From NCBI GenBank assembly GCA_018268455.1, contig JAFDWM010000290.1, positions 124,001-188,000 of the forward strand: 64,000 nt of DNA, written 5' to 3'. The notes under the pieces are model-generated. The model had not been told where the DNA came from. It did not search any database and saw only the letters and a list, made by a program, of their open reading frames with translations. Both the position numbers and the translations under genes were made by a program. Below are positions 17,197-26,080 of this stretch, in pieces (the stretch's first letter is position 1; each line of letters opens with the position of its first letter). The stretch comes from Actinomycetota bacterium (GTDB taxonomy: Bacteria > Actinomycetota > Actinomycetes > Actinomycetales > Microbacteriaceae).

Positions 17197-17904
17197 TCAC
17201 CACCAGCTGTTGGACGACCAGAACGCCTGCGCCTGGGCCCAGCTGCCGTAGCGGCCGACGGCGTAGCCATTGGCCCAGCGCAGGTTGTCGACCGGGTCGT
17301 AGCCGTTGCCGGGGACCTTGCTGCACGGCAGCGCCTGCACAAGACCGCAGGCCCCGGATCCGCTGTTCGTCGCGTTCGGGTTCCAGCCGCTCTCGCGGCT
17401 CACGATGTAGTCGACATAACCCCAGTCGCTCGAGGCGATGCCCGCAGCAGCCATCCACTCCGCCGGTGCGCCGCCACCGCTGTAGTACAGCGGCGCAGGG
17501 TCGGACGATCCGGACGACGAGCCGGAGTCACTGCCCGAGGAGGCGGGCTCGGGGGTCGGCGTGGGAGTGGGCGTCGGCGTCGGCTTGACGTAGACCTCGA
17601 AGGCATCGCGCACCTGCGGCTTGACGGTCGCTCCGTGCACCGAGACGGTGATGTTCTGCGCGTCGCGGGCAGCAAGCGCATAGGCGGTGGTCGTCGACGC
17701 ATGTGCCGGCTCCACCGCGGAGATGGCCATGCCCGCCGGTGCGATGATCGCGACGGAGAAGCCGACCACGGCGAGGCTTGCGAACACGGCGGAGGTGGCC
17801 CGTCGACGAGGCTTCGCGGGCGCGACTGCGCGGGCTCCTGTGCCTGTCACGCGTTGCGCGGCGGTTCGGGTGCGCGCCGCAATCAAATCGTTATCGGGAG
17901 TCAC
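17197..17904 (-). CDS. Secreted lysozyme-like (transglycosylase) protein
   Basis: The 235-residue preprotein has an N-terminal cytoplasmic segment and a signal/anchor (about residues 38-62, ending near AHA). A short beta domain follows, then a Thr-Pro and Ser-Gly rich linker (about 107-136). The C-terminal domain of about 85 residues has the lysozyme/aggregation-promoting-factor pattern: SRESGWNPNATNSGSGACGLVQALP, with the catalytic Glu in SRESGW. It probably cleaves peptidoglycan outside the cell. It starts with GTG preceded by GGAG; a TAAACT -10-like hexamer lies at 17915-17920. Confidence 0.82.
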   Translation of the reverse strand: MTPDNDLIAARTRTAAQRVTGTGARAVAPAKPRRRATSAVFASLAVVGFSVAIIAPAGMAISAVEPAHASTTTAYALAARDAQNITVSVHGATVKPQVRDAFEVYVKPTPTPTPTPTPEPASSGSDSGSSSGSSDPAPLYYSGGGAPAEWMAAAGIASSDWGYVDYIVSRESGWNPNATNSGSGACGLVQALPCSKVPGNGYDPVDNLRWANGYAVGRYGSWAQAQAFWSSNSWW

Positions 17905-17973
17905 AATGGCTCCGAGTTTAGCCAGATCAAGCTGGGATCGCCATGAGAATCGCCCGACGCGACCGGCATCGGA

Positions 17974-18552
17974 TCACCGGATCGCGAGCAGCACGTCGAT
18001 GGTCGCATCCAGGAGTGCATCGACCTGCTCTTCGCGATAACCGCGGCGCTGCATGCGGAACGCGGTCTGTCGGACCTGGTCGGCACTGAGCGGGTCGCCG
18101 TCGCGGAGGAAGCGCACGATGCGCTTCGCCACATGATCGACCTCGTCGACGCGATAGCCGAAGGTGAGGATCCCGGCGCGCGCGAACAGGTGCCCGTGCG
18201 GTCGGCTCAGGTGGTCGAGGATGATCTGCGCGTCCGTGCGGGCCCTGCTCACCCACGCCGAGGCGCCGTCGGCGGCCACCACCACCGCCCGCTCCCGCTG
18301 CGCGAAAGCCTCCTCCACGCGGGCGAGCGCGGCGTCGACCGATGCGATGTCGTATCCGCCGCGGACCAGCGGGAACGACGCCGCCCGGATGTCGACCGAG
18401 TCGATTCCCTCCGCACCGTGCTCGAACGCGCCGCGCGCCCGGGTCAGGAAGGTGTCGACGGCCGCGCGCTGGTACCCCTTCTCACGCCGGGGCGCCACGG
18501 GGAAGCTGGGCGCGGACTGCGCCCGGTCGTCGGGTCGTGCGGAATCGGTCAT
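17974..18552 (-). CDS. DivIVA-like protein with four GYxxxxVD repeats
   Basis: A 192-residue cytoplasmic protein with four copies of the short motif that in DivIVA/Wag31 targets curved membrane: GYQRAAVDTFL, GYDIASVDAAL, GYRVDEVDHVA and GYREEQVDALL. The long coiled coil of true DivIVA is missing. It starts inside the cdsA stop (ATGA overlap), linking it to phospholipid synthesis and suggesting a cell-envelope or division role. The function is inferred, not shown. The start at 18552 is preferred; the open frame upstream is cdsA coding sequence. Confidence 0.72.
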   Translation of the reverse strand: MTDSARPDDRAQSAPSFPVAPRREKGYQRAAVDTFLTRARGAFEHGAEGIDSVDIRAASFPLVRGGYDIASVDAALARVEEAFAQRERAVVVAADGASAWVSRARTDAQIILDHLSRPHGHLFARAGILTFGYRVDEVDHVAKRIVRFLRDGDPLSADQVRQTAFRMQRRGYREEQVDALLDATIDVLLAIR

Positions 18553-19577
18553 GCTGCCGCCAGGGGGGTGAGGAGCGAGTACAGGGCGAGGGCGACCACG
18601 GCGGACGGCAGGACGCTGTCGAGCCGGTCGAGCAGGCCGCCATGGCCCGGGATCCAGGAGCTCATGTCCTTGATCCCGAGGTCTCGTTTGAGAAGCGATT
18701 CGCCGAGGTCGCCCAGTGTGGCGGACGCGACGAGCGCTGCGCCGAAGATCAGGCCGCCCCACCACGGCACGCCGAGCATGTAGATGCCGATCAGGACACC
18801 GGCGACGAGGGAACCGAGCACCGCGCCCGCGAACCCCTCCCACGTCTTCTTCGGGCTGATTCGCGGTGCCATCGGGTGTCGTCCTCCCCGCCCGAAGAGC
18901 AGACCGGAGGCGTATGCGCAGGTGTCGGCGACCACGACCACGATGATGAACGCGAGCACCCACCATTCGCCGCGGGGCTGACGGAGCAGCATCAGCGTGA
19001 TCGCACCGAGGAACGGCACATAGGTCTGCACGAAGCCGCTTGCGAGCGCGTCGGTGAGCACGTCACCGTAGATGCGCCCGTCCTGAGCGACCATCTGCGC
19101 GACCAGGCGCCAGACGATCACGCCGAAGACGGCCACGAACAGCATCACCCAGCACAACCACGGATCCGCGAAGTAGCCGCCGGCCGCGAGGGCGCCGCCG
19201 AGCACGATCTGGGGCCACAGGTCGATCTTGCGCCCACCCGCACGCAGCGCCAGCACCAGCTCCCACACCGCGAGCAGGATGATCGCCATGCCGACGACGA
19301 CGAAGGACCACTTCGCGAGCAGCAGCGACGCGAGGATCACGCCGCCGATGAGCAGCCCGACGAGGATCGCGACCACGAGGTCGCGTCCGGTGCGGGCCTT
19401 GATGCGCTCGTTGGCCTGGTCGAGCTGATCACGGGCGTGCGAGACGTGCGTCTCGAACTCCGCCATCTTCGCCTGCCACTGGTTCGGCTGCGGCTCGGCC
19501 GGCACGCCGGCGCGCGACGGCAGCGGCGGCCGGGGCGGGATCCGCGACGCGTCGTCGGGATCGGTGGGTGTGCTCAT
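18549..19577 (-). CDS. cdsA: Phosphatidate cytidylyltransferase
   Basis: Makes CDP-diacylglycerol from phosphatidate and CTP for phospholipid synthesis. The 342-residue protein has a polar N-terminus of about 65 residues, seven to eight membrane helices, and the full CDS signature near the C-terminus: SLLKRDLGIKD followed by PGHGGLLDRLDS. The N-terminal polar extension (Pro/Gln-rich, then helical) is longer than in Escherichia coli and is common in actinobacteria. It follows frr after eight bases and overlaps the DivIVA-like gene. Confidence 0.96.
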   Translation of the reverse strand: MSTPTDPDDASRIPPRPPLPSRAGVPAEPQPNQWQAKMAEFETHVSHARDQLDQANERIKARTGRDLVVAILVGLLIGGVILASLLLAKWSFVVVGMAIILLAVWELVLALRAGGRKIDLWPQIVLGGALAAGGYFADPWLCWVMLFVAVFGVIVWRLVAQMVAQDGRIYGDVLTDALASGFVQTYVPFLGAITLMLLRQPRGEWWVLAFIIVVVVADTCAYASGLLFGRGGRHPMAPRISPKKTWEGFAGAVLGSLVAGVLIGIYMLGVPWWGGLIFGAALVASATLGDLGESLLKRDLGIKDMSSWIPGHGGLLDRLDSVLPSAVVALALYSLLTPLAAA

Positions 19578-19585
19578 CGGCGGTC

Positions 19586-20140
19586 TCAGACCTCCAGGAG
19601 CTCGGCCTCTTTGCGCTTGACAGCGTCGTCGATCAGATCGACGTGCTGGCGCGTCAGGGCGTCGAGCTCCTTCTCGCCGCGCGCGATCTCGTCCTCGCCG
19701 AGATCGCTCTTGAGGCCGTCGAGCTCATCCTTCGCCTTGCGGCGGATTCCGCGCACGTGCACCTTGGCGTCCTCGCCCTTGCTCTTGACGAGCTTGACGT
19801 ACTCCTTGCGCCGCTCAGCGGTGAGTTCCGGCATGGTGATGCGGATGATGTTGCCGTCGTTCGTCGGGTTGGCGCCGAGGTTCGGCATGTCGCGGATCGC
19901 CTGCTCGATCGCCTTCAGCGCCGACTTGTCGTACGGCGTGACGATGAGCGAACGCGCCTCGGGGTTCGCCAGCGACGCGAGCTGCGCGAGCGGGGTCGGC
20001 GTGCCGTAGTAGTCGACGAGCACCTTCTGGAACAGCTGCGGGTTGGCGCGACCGGTGCGCACCGTGGCGAAGTCCTCCTTCGCGGCCTCGACGGCACGCT
20101 GCATGCGGGAGGTGGTGTCGGTGAGGACATCCGCGATCAC
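19586..20140 (-). CDS. frr: Ribosome recycling factor
   Basis: Releases ribosomes from mRNA after termination together with EF-G. The 184-residue product starts [19 protein letters not shown] and carries the typical [21 protein letters not shown] and [21 protein letters not shown] motifs. The GTG at 20140 has AGGAG five bases upstream and gives the normal family length; upstream in-frame codons add an unconserved tail. A TAGACT hexamer at 20173-20178 (minus strand) could be its own -10. Confidence 0.96.
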   Translation of the reverse strand: MIADVLTDTTSRMQRAVEAAKEDFATVRTGRANPQLFQKVLVDYYGTPTPLAQLASLANPEARSLIVTPYDKSALKAIEQAIRDMPNLGANPTNDGNIIRITMPELTAERRKEYVKLVKSKGEDAKVHVRGIRRKAKDELDGLKSDLGEDEIARGEKELDALTRQHVDLIDDAVKRKEAELLEV

Positions 20141-20190
20141 GGGGGCTCCTATCGTCAGGGGTGTTCCAGTCAAGTCTATCGGGGCCGATG

Positions 20191-20228
20191 CGCGGATCCC
20201 CTGCACCGAATGGCGCAGGGGATCCGCG
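20191..20228 (-). terminator. Hairpin between pyrH and frr
   Basis: A 14-bp perfect stem (20191-20204 with 20215-20228) around a 10-base loop begins 20 bases after the pyrH stop. It lacks a T-run and may attenuate rather than fully end pyrH transcription before frr. Confidence 0.65.
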
Positions 20229-20247
20229 GTTCGCGTCGATCCTGTGA

Positions 20248-20964
20248 TCAGGCGGCGACGCGCGTGCCGATGGGCTCGCCGAGCAGCGCGCGGGTGATGT
20301 TCCCTGCGGGCTCCATGCCGAACACGCGCATCGACATCCCGTTGTCCATGCAGAGGCTGAACGCCGTGGAGTCGACGACCTTGAGCCCGCGCACCAGCGC
20401 ATCCTGGAACGTGATCTCCTCGATGCGCTCGGCGCTCGCATCCGTCTTCGGGTCGGCCGTGTAGATCGCGTCCACGCCGTTCTTGGCGACCAGCACCTCG
20501 TCCGCGCCGATCTCCAGAGCCCGCTGTGCGGCCACGGTGTCGGTGGAGAAGTACGGCAGACCGGCGCCGGCGCCGAAGATCACGACCCGCCCCTTCTCCA
20601 TGTGCCGCTCGGCGCGCAGCGGCAGGTACGGCTCGGCGACCTGGGTCATCGCGATCGCCGACTGCACGCGCGGGGCGGCGCCCGCCTGCTCCAGGAAGTC
20701 CTGCAGCGCCAGCGCGTTCATCACCGTGCCGAGCATGCCCATGTAGTCGGCGCGCGCGCGATCCATGCCGCGCTGGCTGAGTTCTGCACCGCGGAAGAAG
20801 TTGCCGCCGCCGACCACGACGGAGATCTCCACCCGGTCGGTGGCTGCGGCGATCTCGCGGGCGATCTGGCTGACGATGTCGGGGTTGACCCCGAGCTGCC
20901 CGCCGCCGAAGGCCTCGCCGGAGAGCTTGAGGACGACGCGGCGTCGACCCTGTCGTTCGGTCAT
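20248..20964 (-). CDS. pyrH: UMP kinase
   Basis: Phosphorylates UMP to UDP with ATP. The 238-residue amino-acid-kinase-fold protein has [13 protein letters not shown] at the N-terminus, [10 protein letters not shown], and the [21 protein letters not shown] region typical of bacterial PyrH. The ATG at 20964 has AGAGGAAG upstream and matches the family start; the open frame further upstream is intergenic. It lies between tsf and frr in the conserved order rpsB-tsf-pyrH-frr, but is separated from tsf by a terminator. Confidence 0.97.
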   Translation of the reverse strand: MTERQGRRRVVLKLSGEAFGGGQLGVNPDIVSQIAREIAAATDRVEISVVVGGGNFFRGAELSQRGMDRARADYMGMLGTVMNALALQDFLEQAGAAPRVQSAIAMTQVAEPYLPLRAERHMEKGRVVIFGAGAGLPYFSTDTVAAQRALEIGADEVLVAKNGVDAIYTADPKTDASAERIEEITFQDALVRGLKVVDSTAFSLCMDNGMSMRVFGMEPAGNITRALLGEPIGTRVAA

Positions 20965-21030
20965 GGAGTGCTTCCTCTCGTCTGGGAAAAGATACCGTCT
21001 GCGGCCCCGCGCATGCAGGGCGGGCATGAC

Positions 21031-21066
21031 GAAGGGGTCCGGATCCTGATGGATCCGAACCCCTTC
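21031..21066 (-). terminator. Terminator downstream of tsf
   Basis: A 16-bp stem with one mismatch (21031-21046 with 21051-21066) and a 4-base loop begins seven bases after the tsf stop. It separates rpsB-tsf from pyrH. Confidence 0.8.
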
Positions 21067-21073
21067 GATGCTG

Positions 21074-21901
21074 TTACGCGCCGACCTTGAACCGGGCGAA
21101 GCCGGTCACGTTCAGTCCGGCGTCCTTGGCGACCTGGCCGACGGACAGCTTGTTGTCCTTGGCGTAGTCCTGCTCGAGCAGGGCGACCTGCTTGAAGAAC
21201 GCGGTCACGCGGCCCTCGACGATCTTCGGCAGGGCGGCCTCGGGCTTGCCCTCGTTGCGGGAGATCTCGGTGACGATCTCGCGCTCCTTCTCCACGTCCG
21301 CGGCTGGGACGTCCTCACGGGTGAGGTAGGAGGGGTTGGCGAACGAGATGTGCTGGGCGATGCTGCGCGCGGTCTCGGCGTCGTCACCCGTGTAGGCGAC
21401 GACGACGCCGATCTGCGGCGGCAGGTCCTTGCTGGTGCGGTGCAGGTAGACCTCGGTCTTGTCACCGGCGATGGTGGCGACGCGACGCAGCTCGACCTTC
21501 TCGCCGATGATGGCTGCCTCGTCCGAGATCAGCTGCTCGACGGTCTGCCCGTTCGCGTCGGCCGCGAGACCCTCCGCGACAGAGTTCGCCTTGACGGCGG
21601 CGACCGCGTCGGCGACCTTCTCGGCGAGGGCGATGAAGCGCTCGTTCTTGGCGACGAAGTCGGTCTCGCAGGCGAGCTCGACGAGCGTCACGGCACCGTC
21701 GGACTCGCGGGCGACGACCAGGCCCTCGCTGGTGGAACGGTCAGCGCGCTTGGCGTTGCCCTTCGCACCCTTCAGGCGCAGGATCTCGACGGCCTTCTCG
21801 ACGTTTCCATCGGCCTCTTCGAGAGCCTTCTTGGTGTCGACCATTCCCGTACCGAGCTGCTCACGCAGCGCCTTGATGTCGGCGATGGTGAAGTTGGCCA
21901 T
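21074..21901 (-). CDS. tsf: Translation elongation factor Ts
   Basis: Nucleotide exchange factor for EF-Tu. The 275-residue protein opens with the UBA-like domain ([27 protein letters not shown]) and contains the conserved [14 protein letters not shown] motif. The length is that of actinobacterial EF-Ts. AAGGAG lies ten bases before the ATG. It is cotranscribed with rpsB (51-base gap) and followed by a terminator. Confidence 0.98.
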   Translation of the reverse strand: MANFTIADIKALREQLGTGMVDTKKALEEADGNVEKAVEILRLKGAKGNAKRADRSTSEGLVVARESDGAVTLVELACETDFVAKNERFIALAEKVADAVAAVKANSVAEGLAADANGQTVEQLISDEAAIIGEKVELRRVATIAGDKTEVYLHRTSKDLPPQIGVVVAYTGDDAETARSIAQHISFANPSYLTREDVPAADVEKEREIVTEISRNEGKPEAALPKIVEGRVTAFFKQVALLEQDYAKDNKLSVGQVAKDAGLNVTGFARFKVGA

Positions 21902-21952
21902 GTTGTGGCGGCTCCTTGCTTCGTGTGTGTGTACGTGTTGGTGATGCGGGCT

Positions 21953-22819
21953 TTACTCGGCGTCGGCGGCCGGGGTCTCGACGACCTCGGTCTCGACAGC
22001 CGGAGCGGCCTCGGTCTCGACGACCCCGGTCTCGACGACCTCGACTGCCGGCGCAGCCTCGGCGGCGGGCGCCTCGAGAAGCTCCTGCTCCCACTCGGCG
22101 AGCGGCTCGGCGTCGCCGGCCTCGGGGCTGTGCTTGACCTGCAGGCCCTCGGCCGCGGCGTCCGCGATGATGCGGGTCAGCAGCGAGACGGAGCGGATCG
22201 CGTCGTCGTTGCCGGGGATCGGGTACTGGAAGTCATCCGGGTCGGCGTTCGTGTCGAGGATGCCGATGACGGGGATGCCGAGCTTCTTGGCCTCGTCGAT
22301 GGCGAGGTGCTCGCGCTTGGCGTCGACGACCCACAGGGCCGACGGGGTCTTCGTCAGGTTGCGGATGCCGCCCAGCGACTTGTGCAGTTTGTCGAGCTCG
22401 CGCTTCTTGAGCAGCAGCTCCTTCTTGGTGAAGCCCGAGGCGGCCGGGTTCTCGTAGTCGAGCTCCTCGAGCTCCTTCATGCGGGCAAGGCGCTTCGCGA
22501 TGGTGGAGAAGTTGGTGAGGAGGCCACCGAGCCAGCGCTGGTTGACGAAGGGCTGGCCGACGCGGGTGGCCTGCTCGGCGAGGATCTCCTGCGCCTGCTT
22601 CTTCGTGCCGACGAAGAGGATGGTGCCGCCGTGCGCGACCGTCTCCTTGACGAAGTCGTACGCCTTGTCGATGTAGCCCAGCGACTGCTGCAGGTCGATG
22701 ATGTGGATGCCGCTGCGCTCGGTGAGGATGAAGCGCTTCACCTTCGGGTTCCACCGGCGGGTCTGGTGTCCGAAGTGAACGCCGCTGTCGAGCAGCTGGC
22801 GGATGGTGACGACGGCCAT
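21953..22819 (-). CDS. rpsB: Small ribosomal subunit protein S2 with acidic C-terminal tail
   Basis: The 288-residue protein has the S2 core [19 protein letters not shown], then WNPKVKRFI and the motif [24 protein letters not shown]. The last 40 residues are an Ala/Val/Glu/Pro-rich repetitive tail ([17 protein letters not shown]) absent from E. coli S2, which ends near residue 241. The ATG at 22819 follows AAGGAG. A leader of roughly 150 bases with two hairpins precedes it. Confidence 0.97.
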   Translation of the reverse strand: MAVVTIRQLLDSGVHFGHQTRRWNPKVKRFILTERSGIHIIDLQQSLGYIDKAYDFVKETVAHGGTILFVGTKKQAQEILAEQATRVGQPFVNQRWLGGLLTNFSTIAKRLARMKELEELDYENPAASGFTKKELLLKKRELDKLHKSLGGIRNLTKTPSALWVVDAKREHLAIDEAKKLGIPVIGILDTNADPDDFQYPIPGNDDAIRSVSLLTRIIADAAAEGLQVKHSPEAGDAEPLAEWEQELLEAPAAEAAPAVEVVETGVVETEAAPAVETEVVETPAADAE

Positions 22820-23162
22820 GGTCGTTCTCCTTGTTGTTTGAGGTTGTGCTGCCGATCGGGCGATCGGCGATCCTGGTGCCCGACGCACACGCCGCCCTCC
22901 GGGGAGGGACCTGTGGAGTGTTCGCCACGTTGAACGCTGTGGGCACGCGTAGTCACCCCGACATACGGGATGCCCTGCAAGCATATCAGGATCCGGCAGT
23001 CGCGTCGGTCGCCCTCCGCAGTGCCTCGATGCGTCCGGCCGCGCACGGGAGCGGACCGGGCCCATCGAAGCGATCACTCCGCACATCGACGCCGCGTGGC
23101 CGGTTCTGCACGGATTGCGCCGGCGCCGTCCCGCTCGGCCGGGTGTCGTCCGACGATGGAGC
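22820..23162 (-). promoter_or_regulatory. rpsB promoter and structured leader
   Basis: This gene-free stretch of about 340 bases separates divergent rpsB and the M23 peptidase gene. Reading toward rpsB there is a TGATATGCT extended -10-like element (22988-22980). The presumed leader then has two compact inverted repeats: CCCTCC/GGAGGG at 22895-22908 and GCCGATCG/CGATCGGC at 22851-22868. The AAGGAG ribosome site follows. Leader hairpins before rpsB would fit S2 autoregulation, but this is inference. Nothing gene-like was seen in the part next to the peptidase gene. Confidence 0.4.
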
Positions 23163-23762
23163 ATGCATTCGCCGATCATCCCCGTCCGCCATCATGCGCG
23201 CGCCGGCAGAAGCACCCGGTGGGCGCAGGTCCTCACCGGCGTCGTCCTCGCCGCACTGGCTTCGATCGCGGCGCCGGGCGCACCGCCTGCCGCCGCGTCC
23301 ACCGGGTCCTGGGTGATCGCGGCGGATGCCTCTCCGGCTCTTCCCGACCACGACTGGCGATGGCCCGTCGACGGGGCAAGAACGGTCGTCGAGCCGTTCC
23401 GCGCACCGGCGCATGCATACGGTCCCGGCCATCGCGGCGTCGACCTTTCGGCGACCGGCGATCTGCGCGCACCGGCCGACGGTGTCGTCGCGTTCCGCGG
23501 CACCGTGGTGGATCGCCCCCTGATCACGATCGATCACGGGAACGGCCTGGTCACCACGCTCGAACCCGCCCAGAGCGCACTCGCGCCCGGCACGGCCGTT
23601 CGTCGCGGGGACGTGATCGCGACGTCGGCGGCGGGCGGGCACGCTCCGGTCGGAACAGTGCACCTCGGCGTGCGCTGGAACGGCGCCTACATCAATCCGA
23701 TGCTGCTGTTCGGCGACGTCCCCCGAGCGGTGCTGCTCCCCTGCGGATCCGACGGCTGCTGA
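23163..23762 (+). CDS. Secreted M23-family metallopeptidase-like protein
   Basis: The 199-residue preprotein has a signal peptide (about residues 16-46, ending near AAAS). A single LytM/M23 domain follows with [34 protein letters not shown] and HLGVRWNG. The zinc-ligand pattern HxxxD and HxH is reduced: HRGVD is present, but the second motif reads HLGV rather than HxH. It may therefore be catalytically weak or inactive, like many LytM-domain regulators of amidases. The start is uncertain; an in-frame TTG lies at 23115. Confidence 0.8.
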   Translation: MHSPIIPVRHHARAGRSTRWAQVLTGVVLAALASIAAPGAPPAAASTGSWVIAADASPALPDHDWRWPVDGARTVVEPFRAPAHAYGPGHRGVDLSATGDLRAPADGVVAFRGTVVDRPLITIDHGNGLVTTLEPAQSALAPGTAVRRGDVIATSAAGGHAPVGTVHLGVRWNGAYINPMLLFGDVPRAVLLPCGSDGC

Positions 23763-23831
23763 TCCCTCTCCGCCGCCGCATGTGCCCGCCGCGCGCGGCA
23801 ACGGACGCTGCATGCGATGCGCAGAGACCGG

Positions 23832-24734
23832 TCAGGCCCGTGGATGTGCGAGACGATACGTCGCCGTCAGACGCTCCGCCGATACGTGCGTGTAGATCTG
23901 CGTGGTGCCGAGGCTCGCGTGTCCGAGGATCTCCTGCACCGCGCGCAGATCGGCACCGCCGTCGAGCAGATGGGTCGCCGCGGAGTGGCGAAACGCGTGC
24001 GGTCCGACCGTCTGGGCGCCGATCACCGGGGCCAGCACACGGGAGACGAGCTCGTACACGGCGCGGGGGCCGAGCGCGGCTCCCCGCACACTGCGGAACA
24101 GCGCGGGGCCCGGCCGTTCCGTGCGCGCCACCAGTGCGGGCCTGGCGCGGCGCAGATACGCGGCGACCGCGTCACGTGCGGGTGCCCCGAACGGCACGAC
24201 GCGCTCCTTGTCCCCCTTGCCGACCACCCGCGCCGTTCCTCGATCGAGGTCGACGTCGTCGACGGCGAGTCCGCACAGCTCAGACACACGCATACCGGAT
24301 CCGTACAGCAGCTCGAGGATCGCGCTGTCGCGCAGCCGGATCGGATCACCGCCGAGAGCGGCATCCCTGGCCTCGTCCAGGAGCACCCGCATCGCGTCTG
24401 CGGAGGCGACAGCCGGAAGGGTGCGCCCCCGCTTCGGCGCGACGAGCCGCAGACTCGGATCCACGGAGACGACTCCGGTCTCGGCTGCCCACGTGAAGAA
24501 CGAGCGCACCGCCGCTGTGCGCCGCGCCAGCGTCGATCGCGCGTCACCGCGCTGTGTCGCCCTCCAGAGCCATTCGCGCAGCGCCTCCAGGTCGACGTTG
24601 CGGATGTCGGCGTCGGCGGTCGCGGAGGACAGATCCGCAAGATCGGACCGATAGGCGCGCACCGTCGCAGCCGACAGGCGACGCACCTGGGTCAGGTGCG
24701 TCGCGAACGCCGTCGCGGCCTCGGAAACGCGCAT
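23832..24734 (-). CDS. xerC: Tyrosine recombinase XerC
   Basis: Resolves chromosome dimers at dif together with XerD. The 300-residue protein has the N-terminal SAM-like core-binding domain (FATHLTQVRRLSAATVRAYRSDL) and all catalytic residues: Arg149 (GSGMRVSEL), Lys173 (GKGDKERVV), His246 and Arg249 (HAFRHS), His272 (LGHAS) and Tyr281 (TQIYTHV). It lies in the conserved comM-dprA-xerC chain. A GTG at 24815 overlapping the dprA stop would add 27 unconserved residues; the ATG at 24734 matches family length. Confidence 0.93.
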   Translation of the reverse strand: MRVSEAATAFATHLTQVRRLSAATVRAYRSDLADLSSATADADIRNVDLEALREWLWRATQRGDARSTLARRTAAVRSFFTWAAETGVVSVDPSLRLVAPKRGRTLPAVASADAMRVLLDEARDAALGGDPIRLRDSAILELLYGSGMRVSELCGLAVDDVDLDRGTARVVGKGDKERVVPFGAPARDAVAAYLRRARPALVARTERPGPALFRSVRGAALGPRAVYELVSRVLAPVIGAQTVGPHAFRHSAATHLLDGGADLRAVQEILGHASLGTTQIYTHVSAERLTATYRLAHPRA

Positions 24735-24811
24735 GGGTCCAGCATGCGCGCCGATCGTCGTGCCCCGCGGGAGCACGCGCGGACGGAGCACCGGTCGGCC
24801 GTCTCCCGCGG

Positions 24812-26080
24812 TCACATCACGACGCTGCGCCAGCCCTGCTCGGATCGCACGGCGCTGCCGTCGAGCTCCAGGATCCCGAGGAGCGCTTCCACGCGCTCCC
24901 GGCTGAGCCCGCTCCGGCGGGCGAGCTCCGCGCTGTCGCGAGCGACCCGCCGGTTCAGCGCGTCTCCGAGCCGCACCATGTCAGGATCCTCCGTCACAGG
25001 CACCGGCTGCGCCGACTCCTGGCCCAGCAGCTCGCGCACGTCCGCGGTCGAGGTCACACAGCGCGCGTCGTAGTCGCGCAGCAGCCGATGACAGCCCGCG
25101 GAGGACGTCGAGGTGATCGGTCCAGGGACGGCACCCAGAGGACGCCCCAGGGCGGCCGCATGGCCGGCCGTGTTCAGCGTTCCGCTGCGCTGTCCCGCCT
25201 CGACCACCACCGTCGCCGCAGACAAGGCGCTGATCAGGCGGTTCCGTTCCAGGAAACGCCATTTGGTCGGCGCCGCACCGCAGGCCACCTCGCTGACGAC
25301 GGCGCCGGCCCGGGCGGACACGATCCGTTCGAAAAGCTGGGCATGACCGCTCGGGTACGGCCGATCGATCCCTCCGGCCAGCACGGCCACCGTCGAGCCG
25401 CCTGCGCCGAGCGCCGCGCGATGGGCGGTCCCGTCGATGCCGTACGCACCACCGGAGAAGACGACGAGTCCGTCGGCCGCGAGTTCGCTCGCGAACTCCG
25501 CGGCGACGTGCTCGCCGTATGCCGACGCTGCCCTGGCTCCGACGATCGCGACGCCGGTCCGCGACAGCGCACCCACGTCACCACGAGCCCAGAGCGCGAG
25601 CGGTGCGTGGGCGCCGAGATCTGCGAGCGACGCGGGCCATTCGGGGTCCGTCGGCAGCACCAGCCGGGCACCCGTCCGCGCGGCGATGAGCAGCGGTGCG
25701 AGCAGCTGGCCGGCGTCGAGCCGGGCGGACCAGCGCTTGCGCCCCTCCCGCAGAGCCGCAGCAGCCGGGCGCTCGGCGCCGGCGCGGTCCTCGAGGAGTG
25801 CGCCGTCGGCACCGCCGAACGCGATGTCCAATGCCTCCGTGGCGCCGAGCGCGTCGATGAGCGCCCCCGCCACGCCATCACCCGGTTCGGTGAGCAGGTT
25901 CCAGATCACCTCGTCTCGCACCGCCGGGTCTGCGCCGTCACTGCGCAGCGCGGTCAGCGCCGCGAGGAACTCCGCGTGCTCTCGCACGTCACGGAGCTGC
26001 CGGTGCGATGCAGCGGAGGTGCGCGAGCACTCCGCCGGTTCGAGATCCGGTCGCGATCGCGCCCAATCGTCTCCGCTCAT
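24812..26080 (-). CDS. dprA: DNA-processing protein DprA
   Basis: Binds incoming single-stranded DNA and loads RecA during natural transformation. The 422-residue protein has a helical N-terminus and the Rossmann-like DprA core with VAIVGARAASAYG, FSGGAYGIDGTAHRAALGAGGSTVAVLAGGID and VVEAGQRSGTLNTAGHAAALGRPLGAVPG. A C-terminal winged-helix-like segment follows. The start overlaps the comM stop by four bases (ATGA). Many actinobacteria keep dprA without known competence, so a housekeeping role is also possible. Confidence 0.95.
   Translation of the reverse strand: MSGDDWARSRPDLEPAECSRTSAASHRQLRDVREHAEFLAALTALRSDGADPAVRDEVIWNLLTEPGDGVAGALIDALGATEALDIAFGGADGALLEDRAGAERPAAAALREGRKRWSARLDAGQLLAPLLIAARTGARLVLPTDPEWPASLADLGAHAPLALWARGDVGALSRTGVAIVGARAASAYGEHVAAEFASELAADGLVVFSGGAYGIDGTAHRAALGAGGSTVAVLAGGIDRPYPSGHAQLFERIVSARAGAVVSEVACGAAPTKWRFLERNRLISALSAATVVVEAGQRSGTLNTAGHAAALGRPLGAVPGPITSTSSAGCHRLLRDYDARCVTSTADVRELLGQESAQPVPVTEDPDMVRLGDALNRRVARDSAELARRSGLSRERVEALLGILELDGSAVRSEQGWRSVVM

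Noticed and set aside
21961..22080. Tandem repeat of ctcgacgacc-type units
   Set aside because: It is the coding sequence of the Val/Glu/Ala-rich tail of ribosomal protein S2, not a separate repeat element.
22851..22868. Palindrome as a regulator binding site for rpsB
   Set aside because: It lies in the transcribed leader next to the ribosome site, so it was treated as a possible RNA hairpin; there is no matching copy elsewhere in the window.
23832..24734. Tyrosine recombinase as a sign of a phage or integrative element
   Set aside because: Length, catalytic motifs and the position after comM-dprA identify chromosomal XerC; no attachment site or other phage gene is present.
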